In this document: piece after piece, positions 53,210 through 64,000 of the stretch | Position numbering within the stretch: position 1 is the first letter of the stretch | Layout of the letters: each line of letters starts with the position of its first letter | Source: Arctopsyche grandis | Taxonomy: Eukaryota; Arthropoda; Insecta; Trichoptera; Hydropsychidae | Assembly: GCF_051622035.1 (NCBI RefSeq) | Contig: NC_135356.1 | Span: forward strand, 4,165,577-4,229,576 | DNA length: 64,000 bases | Direction of reading: 5' to 3' | Made by a program: the position numbers and the translations under genes | The notes under the pieces: generated by a model | Told to the model about the DNA's origin: nothing | What the model saw: the letters and a program-made list of their open reading frames with translations, nothing else | The model's database searches: none

Positions 53210-56200
53210 CCTGTGTATTTTATTTTTTTTACCTCCACCTTCACCTTCACCTCATCATTCTATTCCATTTCTACACCCATGTACATACACGTTTAATATT
53301 ACAAACATATTTCAATGTTTATACATACATAAATACGTACACGAGACGGGGCAGAAACAATCATGAGATTGATCACTCGAAATGGAACCCTTTCACTCAT
53401 TTCAGTCCCCTTTTCAACTCAGCTACTACCACCTATTATATACATACGTACAAGTGCTGCTTTTGCAGTAACATCTCTGCAACAACAGCACTTCTACCTA
53501 TGAGCCGGTTCTCTTTGGCCAATGAATATTAATGTGATCATTTTCATTGTTACTGATCGTCTTACTGATTGTTTCCGCCCTCTCGTGTATTAGCTTTACA
53601 GTAATACATCGATTCATCCCCACTCAAAGAAGAATTTGCATACGAAAGTTTAAAACATGCGCCGACTATGAGTCGTCTCCTTTCGTGCAAATGAAAATAG
53701 CATAATGCTAATAAAGATATTTTTTATTATTTTCCATCGATAAGATAATTTTTTTAGCCTAATTGAAAATATCACGTCATTATTATTATAAAATATAATA
53801 GAAGAATAATTAATACTTTTTTACAATTCCACTAATGTATGTACTTAAAAAAGTGTACACATAATTTTATGAGGTTCATTTGAATTATTAATATTATTAT
53901 CATTCATTGACTTAAAATAGATACATTTTCCATATTCAATTCATCTCATTCTCTCGATTCAATATTAAGTTCTTACCTCTTATTAAGTTCACATGGTTTT
54001 TTATACTTTCCTCCCCAAGTGTAACGCGTGATGAGACTTCGGCAACGCATACTGAAAGCCTCTCGCCGGAGCCTCGTCAGATATGTATTATAATTTTTTT
54101 TTATGTGTGTCAGAAATGCATTTTTACTACATATTTTAATCAAATAAAATATACAGTTGATTCTGTGAGATATCGCTCGACAGTCATACGAACGTTACAG
54201 CTGTATTTAATTATATTTATATTTTGTTTGTATAATTTGATAAAAAATATTCCTTTGTTCAAACGATTTGTTTTATACTATCATTTTATTATTATATATT
54301 TTTTTGATTTTTAATTAAACTTTTTAGTTCTTTTTTTTTTTTTGTACGAATTTGTGCAAAAAAAAAAAAAGTATACAATTTGTTATTTAACAAATTAATT
54401 AAAGCTCAAAAACAACGCAACATACATATGATTATGTATGTTTATATATATTTATATATATATATTGAGATATATATATATATATACGATAGAATGTTTT
54501 TTAATGTTTTCAAGATATTTATTGAAAAGATCAGCCAGCGTCGTTCATGTAAAATGTAAAAAGAAAAATGCCTTAACTGATTTGCTCGAATTCTTAAGCG
54601 GAACAGTAGTTTATCTGCCGAGAGATGTTCTTATGATTGCAAAAAAAATAAAAATAATAAAGTTTTGCGTAAAAGAACCATTATATGAAAGTAGGTTCAT
54701 TTTCCATCTGTGAACTTTTTCGCATAACACCAACCATATGGCCACAAAAATTTAATATGTATATTTTGAAACCTGTTATTTGCATTAAAATGATTGAAAT
54801 CTTTTAAAAACGCCTTTATTAGACCCTTGTGTTTTTTTTAATATATATGTACATATGTACCTATACACCTATGTATGTACATATTACAATATATTTACAT
54901 TTTATTGGCCTAAAAGTTATTTGAATAAAAGTTTTATACGTGTTTTACAAATATGTACTCTCTTCGATCGTGTTGGCGGCTTAGAGCTGCAGTTTTGATT
55001 TTGTACTCTGTTGTTTTAGTGGTAAGTGGGTACCTCATTAAACTTACGAGAGGCACTACATACATATACCATTCTTCCGAGGGGGACCCAACACTTTTCC
55101 CAAAGCACCGCTACTTTCACACTTTCCTATCCGATCGTCGTCGTTGTTGCAGCTTTGAATAATTAATGTTTCACGTTTGATGTAACTTTTTAAATCGCAT
55201 TTACGAGTTCTCCTTGTCAAATAGCTAGTTATGAATGTGTAATGGATTAGGTTTTTGTTCGTTTTACAATTATTGACAATTGAAAAAAAATCGCACTGTT
55301 TGTTCAAAACTTTGTTCAATTCCGAGACATAGTAAATGTGATTTTTGTAAAATATAGTTATATACACATCATTATTTACAGCACTCTAAATGTTATCTAT
55401 GTATGTACATATATATAGTTTTATTACGTTACACATTTGGTACTATTCTCCAGTAGCCAAAAAGAGTGCTGCAGCATTTCAGAAATTGTACTAAAATAGT
55501 ATAGAAACTTGAAACACGATTTACTTTCACTAAAAACCATTAATCGGTGTTGTTTCTCAAGAACTTCAAGTTCATTTTATTGAAGGCCCAGCCATTTTGA
55601 TATTGTATGTATTTACATATAATATATACATATATATGTATGTACTAATTATAAGATAATCAAAAACCATTGTTGTTATTTCACCGTATTTGTCTATCTG
55701 ATATTACATATATAGAGAGTATTGATTTCACAATATAATATAGTATTCGGGAATAGTGAGCGTTCGATGAAAAAGTACCGATTTAATCCAATATGCATGT
55801 ATTCTATAATATGTATATGTATTATAATATAATCAAAGAGCAAAAGCACTGGATGCGAAATGCAACACCACTTGGATGTTAAGCTGATGGCACCACATCA
55901 TACAAATACAATATTACTCCGACTCAAAATCATTTTTGAATAATTCCCGTTTTTTATTATTATTACAAACCTCCTTTACGTTTCACTTACGATTACAATT
56001 CAGGAAAAAATTTACCTCTTATCCTATTGTTTTCATACTTTGCCATATTGCTCATTTTGGTCATCAATATAAGTAAATGGATCCTCCGCCATTACGATAG
56101 AGATAAAATATCGTTTAAGACGCGTTTGAAGTTTGCAAATTTGAAATCGGGATGACGTCTATGTAGTCTTTAGTTTTATACATAGACGGCGGTAGTAAAA

Positions 56201-58432
56201 TAAAATTATTGGTATTTTTATTCAAAATAATAATTTATTTTTGCTTCTGGATCAAATTAAATCAATCTCGTAAAATATTAACGTCCCCACTAATATCAAA
56301 ATATTCTCAATCGGAACATTTGAAAAATGGCTGTGCTAAAAAAGATGTATGTATGTAATTTTATATTTACAAAATTCGAATTTACTATAACTATTATGCA
56401 CTGCTTACATAGTTTTTATCAGGTGAGGAAAAAAAATTCGATGATTTATCTTATAAATTGCAATTAAATATTATGTATACACATGTCATACATATATGTA
56501 TGCATTATGAAAACCAACAGACTTGCATATATATATGTACGTATTTACAATTATGTAGAGTGTTAAAACGCAAATTGAAACTATATTGAAATAATTATAA
56601 TATTTCATTCATTATTAATAGAATTCATCGATGTACTCACACAATATTGAAACGATTTTGCATGCATATTATTATGTATATGTAAATATTTGTGATACTT
56701 AAATTTTGTTTCATTGAGGTCACGAATATCAAATATGTATGTATTCACACATACATATAAGTATGTATTATGTAATAAAAATAAAACGTCATGAAATTTT
56801 AATCTCTCTTAAAACACATTGTATGTAGATTTTATAAAAATGTTGTGTATATGGTGGTTTGTATTGAAAATTTATGAAGGGGGATCTATAATAGAATGAT
56901 TTTAACTCGAATGTTGCCAAATAATATGTTGTATCGATCGATAGTGATCAACGATTAAAAAAAAAATGTAAATATTCTCACAATACACCTCTCTAAATTA
57001 AAGAGAAAAAAAAATATGGAAATACACAGTGTACGTAGTAAAATTTATTTAACTCTAAATGTATAAGACATAAATGTAATAGCATAAATGCATGTACACG
57101 AAATGGTGGGGAACCACCCCCATCACACCCCGTTAATGTTCATTCGATGTTCACTCTCAATAATGTGTTGCTTTCTTATTTTATGAACATATTATATAAG
57201 TATATAGTATGTCCGTACGATTCAGTTGCAACGAATTAAAAACAAACTTCATATACGTAGATAAACACACAAACAATAATCGATCAGTGAAACTAACATA
57301 TTTATGCCCGCTCTGCTACAAATGGTTGCAAACCACCTGGCCGCATGCTCATTTCATACTGTTGTCTCGGCTTTTGCCATTTTAAACTTGCCAGAAAGAT
57401 CCAACACAATTTTAAGAATTGCCAATCATCAATGCACATCGAAATGTCAACCCCATGAATATCTGGTTCGGTGATTACTGGTCACAAAGCCACTGAATAT
57501 CCCGTCTTTCATACATGCTTAACCTGCGTGGAGATCGAACGAGTGTCCCGAACCGGGGTCGACTAAGACCCCAGCACTTTTTAATCAAAATACAGCTTTT
57601 TTCTCAATACAAACGGGTTCAATATATATCTTATTAATCATTTTATACATCAACATAAAAAAGTTTTAGTCCTATAGCATAGTTTTGACTATTTTTGTAT
57701 TAAAAAATAACGATATCCAAACGCACATATGTAGGTAAGGCCAACAGGCGACTGCATGATTCAATAGCCACGCGCCAAAAGCGACGAAAACAATAGCTTA
57801 CGAAAATATAGCTGTCTCTTTCTCTCGCATTGATTCATCCATCAACAAGAACATTCAAGCGAACAGTCAAAAACATGACTTATCGCTACCGCCTTTAAAT
57901 CATACTTTAGAAATGTATTTTTTTACGATGTACCCTTTTTCTAAATCATACAAAATCTATAAAAATAAATTTCTTCTAGTTCATTCTAGGAATACAAGCA
58001 ATATTATAGGGTGTATAGCTTTGAAAACCACATAGTTATTACGAAAAACGTAAAAATTGGGGCACTTGCATACCCCACTTCGGTGAGGGAGGATTAGATT
58101 CAATCGAAATAAGCATGCAACCATACGGTTTGCAGCGATTTGTAGCAAACCCATTTATGTATGCTTCCTCAAATACACAAACAAACAAACACACATACAC
58201 ACATACGTACTTTCTTTTGTTATTACGTATTACATCTCTAATATAACTTGTATGCAAAAAATCAAAAAAAAAAATTTTACCCACATTGTACTTTAATGTT
58301 AGCACAGAATTTATGTCATTCATCTTCCATGTAACCCAAATGTATATTGAACTGTCTGAATTGAAAATATTCCAAATAAATTGCATTTTTACTGTAGATA
58401 TTTACGCCCCATCCTCTCCACTGTCTTATAAT
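53210..58432. other. 3' flank, no intact gene recognised
   Basis: Begins with the probable 3' UTR of the gene above. The rest is AT-rich with TACATATGTA-type repeats. A stretch at 54500-54700 is open on the plus strand but matches nothing I know. A repeat related to 7741-7884 lies at about 55966-56097. Confidence 0.45.
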
Positions 58433-58662
58433 TAGAGGTTGGACCGGAAGCGTGCCGTTTATTGTTCAGTTCGGCAAACCTTTAACAATGCATTTACAAC
58501 ATTTGAACAATAAACGACCCCCTCAGGGTCCGGGCTTTACTTATAATGTCGATTACGTAGTCTAGTGGTTATCGTCAGGTAAAGTATTGACCTTATTAAT
58601 TGGACCTTGATGTTCGGCTGCTCCAGGATTTGGTGGATTTGATATTGAAAACAAAGTATTAA

Positions 58663-59610
58663 CCCTTTGGCTGCTACGAGGTTTTTCAATGTCCAAGCGA
58701 AAAATGCTAACATTTGTAATTATTTTGAAAAAAAATAAATATAATATTTTTTTTTACATACTTACTTCGCCGAACACTCGTAATTTTTATAATACTTTAT
58801 ATACATTTTTAAGAAGCAGTCGTGGACTCGTGCTCTCTCTTTCTGTCTTGCTTTTACATGCGTGCGTGCGAAAGAGATACCTACATATATACACTAAATA
58901 AGTTTTGACGATTGTTTTCCGAGGCTTTATTCTTTTCAATAATCTATTTTTAGATATCGATGTATCCTTACAACATGCGATATATTCGAAACAGGTAGCG
59001 GTCTCTCTCTCTCTTTCTTTCTTGGTTTTAATTGTGTACGTATGAGCGAGACACACAAGGATGCGAAGTTTCTAATCAAATAATTTTTCAACATGTATCA
59101 TAAACATTTTGTATGCATTTCAGTTGCATTTGATTGATTGCATGAACTCGTGACCTATATAATTGAAAGCGGATTTCTATTGTTTTTTGCCATTTATTTT
59201 AACTCTGCAAAATGATATCGGACAGTGAAAGTGATGAAAGCGAAATAATAGCTCCTCGCCGAGGAACTCGACAAATCAGCAGCTCTACTGATTCTGAAAA
59301 TGAATTTATCGATAATAATCAATTCCCAAGTAATAACTCCTTATATGACATTGACAACGAACCCGAAATTTACTTTGATGATGAACCCGAAATTGAAGAG
59401 CTTTTATTTAAAAAATTGATAAATATTTATAAAGCTTGATTGAAAAATAAATATAAATACGTATATAAAAAAAATGTTTCGTGCCACTGATGCGCTGGTG
59501 GCTCAAAGAAAGTATTGAAATACGACAATTAATGACGTCAACAACGATCGTCGTAGCAATCTTCGCCGATTTCAAAACAACGATTTATCGTTGTTGTAGC
59601 AGTCAAAGGG
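58663..59610 (+). mobile_element. piggyBac-like deletion derivative
   Basis: 948 bp between TTAA (58659-58662) and TTAA (59611-59614), with ends CCCTTTGGCTGCTACGA and, inverted, CCCTTTGACTGCTACAAC. TTAA duplication plus CCCTTTG termini is the piggyBac pattern. It retains a 75-codon N-terminal ORF and polyadenylation-type AATAAATA, but lacks the catalytic domain. It inserted beside a copy of the AGAGGTAGG-ended repeat. Confidence 0.75.
59212..59439 (+). pseudogene. acidic N-terminal remnant of a piggyBac-like transposase
   Basis: ATG after a TATATAATTG-containing leader, then MISDSESDESEIIAPRRGTR and a Ser/Asp/Glu-rich stretch to DDEPEIEELLFKKL, stop after 75 codons. Acidic, low-complexity N-termini are usual for piggyBac transposases (about 550-600 residues); the position inside CCCTTTG/TTAA ends supports this. 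It is open and intact as a short ORF, so a truncated protein could be made. Confidence 0.6.
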
Positions 59611-59643
59611 TTAAAATATGTTTAATACTTTGGAAGTTATGAC

Positions 59644-59899
59644 TAGAGGTAGGGCCAGAATTTGCCGTTCTTTGTTTATTGTTCATTTTTATGATGAACC
59701 TCTTTTATACAAACCTCCTTTACGTTTCACTTACTAATACGATCCAGATGACTTTTTATCTCTTATCCGATCGTTTTCATACTTTGCCATGTCGCTCATT
59801 TTTTTGTTTGCACTCTAGCTTCGTAGTTTGTTCTATTTCCTGGAAAATAGACCCAAAATGCCGTTTCCTTGAAAACGCACGCTTCCGGTCCTACCTCTA
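59644..59899. mobile_element. AGAGGTAGG-ended MITE, copy 2
   Basis: About 256 bp with inverted ends TAGAGGTAGGGCCAG / CCGGTCCTACCTCTA. Inner sequence includes TTTATTGTTCATTTTTATG and the CTTATCCGATCGTTTTCA block shared with 7741, 8077 and 55966. Sisters start at 58433 (partial) and 60154. Confidence 0.65.
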
Positions 59900-60153
59900 G
59901 TTACGACTAAAGGCCGGATCCACAGCGCGCCGTTTATTGCTCAATTGTTGTAAATGCTATTGTTCAATTGTTGTAAAAGGTTCACCAACCTTTTCTTGTA
60001 CTCTAGCTCTGTAAATATAGCCAAACCACCCAGATTCCTGGAAAAGGCACTGTCTCTATCCGCAGTTTCATTTGAGTAAGTCTCTGCCTTGTGCTTAAAA
60101 CACTACAACCAATACCAATATTACTGACAAATGCCTCGGTGACTTACTTATGA

Positions 60154-60411
60154 TTAGAGGTAGGATAGTCACAGTGCTATCCATTGTTCGGCAAACCTTT
60201 AGCAATGCATTTACAACCTTTGAACAATACACGGCCCCCTCAGATTACGGTGACTACTTATGATTAACGGACCAACTTTGCTCCATTCATTGTTCATTTT
60301 TATGATGAACCTTTTTTTTATGCTCTCTAGCTTTGTAGTTTGCCCCGTTTCCTAGAAAATAGACCCAAAACGCCGTTTTCTGGAAAAAGCACGCTTCCGA
60401 TCTTACCTCTA
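60154..60411. mobile_element. AGAGGTAGG-ended MITE, copy 3
   Basis: About 258 bp with ends TTAGAGGTAGGATAG / CTTCCGATCTTACCTCTA. Same inner GTTCATTTTTATGATGAACC and AATAGACCCAAAA blocks as the copy at 59644. Confidence 0.6.
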
Positions 60412-60914
60412 CTGATGATGCATGGGATATCCCAAGTGATATGATATCCAGATTTGTATTTTCTTTTTATATTAAGTAATTAATTAATGACCATGGAACA
60501 AAAATGTTTCTCTCGGTATACAGTGTAATTCACACGCATTTGTTTCCAATACACAAGACTTGGTCAACTAAAAGACAACCACTGAATACACATTGTATGA
60601 AAATGCAGATTTTTTTTTTGTCATAGAAAGATGCCAGCTGATGGTCTCAAGGATAAGGTTTAAGCACAATAATAACAACAAAAACACGAATAATGCGAAT
60701 GAAATTTTATTGTAAGACATATCAGGATACGAGAGCAAATGGTGGGGTTGGTTATGAGCAAATTAAGCGCTAGATTCTTAGAAGGAAAAATGATTTTGAA
60801 CATTATATAAAATGTATGCATGTTATTTGTTAAACTTATCACATAATACCTATACGGTTCTTCCCCAGGATTCTCGGCAAATTTAACTGATCTCGCTAAT
60901 TGCGAGATCTGCAC

Positions 60915-61182
60915 TCGGAAGGTGAGAGCCTTTAAACAAACATCACATTTGTATGGTTTTTACCCAGTGTCAGTCTTCGTATGTCCCACAAGGAAATTGT
61001 CGCAAGTATGTGAGTTTTAAACACACCCCCCATAGGCATGATTTTTCCAAAAAATTACACCCACACGGAATATGGTTAAAATTTCATTTACCGGCAACAT
61101 CCCCTTGTGGAACATACGGAAACTAGCACTGGGGAAAAACCATACAAATGTGATATTTGTTTGAAAGCTCTCACCTTCCCCG
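60915..61182. repeat. palindromic unit with C2H2 zinc-finger-coding arms, copy 1
   Basis: The right arm on the plus strand reads EHTETSTGEKPYKCDICLKA. The left arm on the minus strand reads GHTKTDTG, a stop, then KPYKCDVCLKALTF. Both are the H-TGEKPYKCDIC linker between Kruppel-type zinc fingers, arranged outward-facing around a shared centre (GTTTTAAACACACCCCCCAT...). No finger has its full Cys2-His2 set, so this is a remnant or a repeat that captured a linker. Confidence 0.6.
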
Positions 61183-61377
61183 TGCTCCAAATAAAAATCG
61201 TATGTAGTTTTTACGCTGGTGTTTCTGTGTGTGCTTTTTATTTTCGCGCTAGTGTAGTAGCTAGAACCAGTCATATGTGTCAGGGTGACTCGAATTTGCT
61301 TAAAATCATTTGGTCACGAATTTTAAAAAAAATTAAATACGCTGCCGGTTCCACCCCCGGCGAGAAGCTATAGAGAT

Positions 61378-61640
61378 GATTTTGGACAAACACCACATTC
61401 GCGCAGCTTTTATCCAGTGTGACTCCAGCATATCCCACAAGGTATACATTACGGGTATATGGGTTTTAAACAGAGTCCCCATTGGCAGAATTTCAACCTG
61501 AAATTATACAAATACGGAGAAGGTTTGAAACGGAACATCTACCCGCAATATTTACTTGTGGCATATACAGACATTTACACTGGTTAAAAACTAAACTAAT
61601 GTGACATTTGTTCAAAATCATCTATGGAGATTCTCACCGG
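61378..61640. repeat. palindromic unit with zinc-finger-like arms, copy 2
   Basis: Same layout and centre (GGGTTTTAAACAGAGTCCCC) as copy 1, with more diverged arms (GGACAAACACCACATTCG left, AATGTGACATTTGTTC right). The coding frame is lost. Confidence 0.5.
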
Positions 61641-62208
61641 GGTGAAACAGTGTCTTTAAGCCTTCTCAAATCCGTGAATAAATGATTGTAACCAAATTTA
61701 ATTTAATCTAACAAACAAGGTGACTTTTGAAGAAAAATTTCGCGCTAATGCAAATGTGGAACGCACGCAACTTCACACTTTTTTTTTTTTGTGTGTGTGT
61801 TTGTACTTACTTAAAAGAAAAGGAAGATAATAAAATATCTAAAGCATATTTCGCTCTGGTGCTCGGAGCCAAGGCCGAGGGCGTCTCGACGATGCGAAAC
61901 GTTCCCTATTTTCACAAATATGGGTACATGTACACCGCCAATAAATTATATTTTTAATTTTAGTGAATAAAACATTGGTATGATTCTTTCGCAATTCACA
62001 TCTTAAGGTTATTAATTCGCGCACATGTGGTTCTATCTACTTCGCGCTGGTGTGCTATATCTCAATAAATATTGTCGGATTACAAATAAAATACACTTAA
62101 ATGTGCTTACATATTGCATTATAACATTATCAGTACAGAAAAGGTATGGGAAACCCAGAACTCTTGTGTTTCAAGTAAGAATTATATATATGTATATATG
62201 TATATATG

Positions 62209-62249
<41 letters not shown>

Positions 62250-62251
<2 letters not shown>

Positions 62252-62671
62252 CTTTTACACTTCAAATTCGTCATGTTGCAAAACAAATAAAGCAATTGAA
62301 CGTATTTTATATTAAAAAAAATGTTTTTTATCAGACCTTTCTACTTTAATTAATACCTAATTATGAAATTATATTATTTTATTAAAATGATATATTTGAT
62401 TAAAGTATGAAATTAATAAATGAAGTTTGAAATTGCCTGCAGTTAGAAATGAACCTTTATAAATTATAAATGATAATTTTATACGTATAATACATTCTCT
62501 ATACATACATATTGTATTAAATATTCTCTTTTTCTCTATAATATTCTCCGTGTTAAGTTCCCTATGTATAATAAAATGAATAATTGATTAGCAACATGAC
62601 GAATTTTATTTGTGAAACGACGAATTTATAATTGGTAATGAAGAAGTGACTTATTTGATGTGCAAAATCTG
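62250..62671. mobile_element. 21-bp subterminal-array MITE, copy D
   Basis: About 420 bp, left arm with one 21-bp unit, right arm with about three, ends GCTTTTACACTTCAAATTC / TGATGTGCAAAATCTG. It abuts a (TA)n tract on the left. Confidence 0.6.
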
Positions 62672-62683
62672 TAGACGTGAAGC

Positions 62684-62938
62684 CGTTTTTGGACAAATGC
62701 CACATTTGTACCGTCTTTACCGAATGTGAGACCTCGCAACCTCCACAACGCAATACTCACGAGCAAAAGAGTTTTAAACAGACTCCCCACTGACGTGATT
62801 TTACCAATAAAATTACGACAATACGAAATGTGTTTAAAACTTCCTCTACCAGTAAGCGTTGAACCGTGGAGCACGCAACACCTCACACTGGGGAAAAACC
62901 GTACAAATGTGACATTTGTTTAAAAGCATATCCACAAA
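62684..62938. repeat. palindromic unit with zinc-finger-like arms, copy 3
   Basis: Centre GAGTTTTAAACAGACTCCCC as in copies 1 and 2. Right arm contains CACACTGGGGAAAAACCGTA CAAATGTGACATTTG split here for length, the nucleotide form of HTGEKPYKCDIC with a frameshift. Left arm is its inverse (ACAAATGCCACATTTGTACC). Confidence 0.55.
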
Positions 62939-63363
62939 TACAATTTCCCCAAATGCAAACAAATCAAACATGTACGGTCAGTTGAAAGCAACTTGTAGCT
63001 TTGTGCGTGAGCATCCTGTGCCATTTGCTACTCGGAGGCGGCGCCACCAGTGCAAAAAACCAAAAAGGTAATTGCATGGTGTTCAATTTCAAATATCCTG
63101 TGTATTAGTTGTTTTCTTGCAATTATTTCATCGCGAAATCTGCAAAATAAAAGTACAATTAGTCATGCTTCTAAATCGTAGGGGCGCCAATCAATACATT
63201 GTATTAACCCTTTGCCATGGCAATAAATATAGCGAACAAGCCCTGTGCGCCGCACCCTTATTCGCGAATTTGGCAATCGATTTTTCGACCTTAAATACAG
63301 ATTTTAATATTTACTCAAATAACCAGATATGTTAATTAACACAAAGTATTATTTTAAACAATG

Positions 63364-64000
63364 AAATTCATAATATATCTAATCGTTTTGGATTGATTGT
63401 CGAATAAGCATTCTTCATAATTGTATGAAGACGTGACGTCACATAAACGAGGCTTCAGTATTGATCCACGAAAAAATAAATTTTAAGCAAATTGAATAGA
63501 TGGCATTCAACTCGGTAATATTCTCATGCGATTTTGAACCTTAAAACAGTTGAAATGGGCGCATATAAGGCTCAAAGTCCCGTGCAAAGTTCAGAAATTC
63601 TATGTCGCTTCAAGCTTTGGGGGACAAGTCTACCGCGCATGCTCCCCCATAGAATTTCTGACTGCACGGGATTTTGAGCTTTATATGCGCCTATTTCAAC
63701 TGCTTTAAGGTTCAAAATCGCATGATAATATTACCGAGTTGAATGCCATCTACTCAATTTGCTAAAAAATATTTTTTCGTGGATCAATACGCGTCTATTT
63801 CACTGTTTTAAGATTCAAAATTGGTTGGATATATTACTGAGAGTTGAATGCCGAATGATAGTTGAAATTCATAATATATCTCATCGTTTTGGATTGATTG
63901 TCGAATAATCATTCTTCATAATTGTATGAAGACGTGGCGTCACATAAACGCGGCCTCAGTATTGATCCACGAAAAAATAATTTTTAAGCAAATTGAATAG
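63364..64000. repeat. long palindrome between direct repeats, running off the window
   Basis: 63364-63500 and 63864-64000 are direct copies (GAAATTCATAATATATCT..., with a few substitutions). Between them 63460-63788 is a palindrome with arms of about 150 bp (TTGATCCACGAAAAAATAAA and complement, TTTGAACCTTAAAACAGTTG and complement). The second direct copy reaches the window edge, so another palindrome may follow. Confidence 0.7.

Overview
Eukaryotic, insect-type nuclear DNA: AT-rich, full of (TA)n and TACATATGTA-type simple sequence, with GT-AG introns and a dense load of transposon debris. The order of insect is not resolved. The one large host gene recognised is the plus-strand insect homologue of the SRCIN1 (p140Cap)/KIAA1217 (SKT) family, annotated in insects as coiled-coil protein CG32809. 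Its 3' portion runs from an internal exon at 15276 to a stop at 53209. Fourteen exons with GT-AG borders join in one frame and give about 812 residues. There are also an optional cassette with two donors (28765-28824) and two weaker candidate exons in the last, 15.8 kb intron (45902-45985, 46244-46272). The 5' end of the gene is not in the recognised part of the window.

Positions 1-15275 are upstream intron or flank. They hold transposon pieces (LINE reverse-transcriptase motif, hAT dimerisation domain, TTAA-flanked MITE, SINEs, LINE 3' end, Harbinger-like MITE) and two minus-strand coding candidates. The better one is a short secreted-peptide first exon (12264-12389) with a signal peptide and a consensus splice donor. 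A 5'-truncated LINE lies 22 bp beyond that donor.

The introns of the main gene carry mostly identifiable mobile elements. These are TWA-flanked Harbinger-like MITEs, nested LINE 3' ends, palindromic MITEs, a mariner deletion copy carrying an RTE insertion with an 11-bp target duplication, a Tc1-like element with TIRs and an apparent 71-bp intron, and a MITE family whose ends are arrays of a 21-bp unit.

Downstream of 53209 no intact host gene was recognised. The region holds a piggyBac-like deletion derivative (58663-59610) that keeps the acidic N-terminal ORF, copies of an AGAGGTAGG-ended repeat, three palindromic units whose arms code for C2H2 zinc-finger linker sequence, and a long palindrome flanked by direct repeats at the right edge.

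The most interesting observation is that a tRNA-derived SINE and a LINE in this window end in the same 3' hairpin architecture. Each has a 10-bp stem and a related 21-nt loop, and the stems differ at four positions that all change as compensated pairs. This suggests a structure read by the LINE reverse transcriptase.
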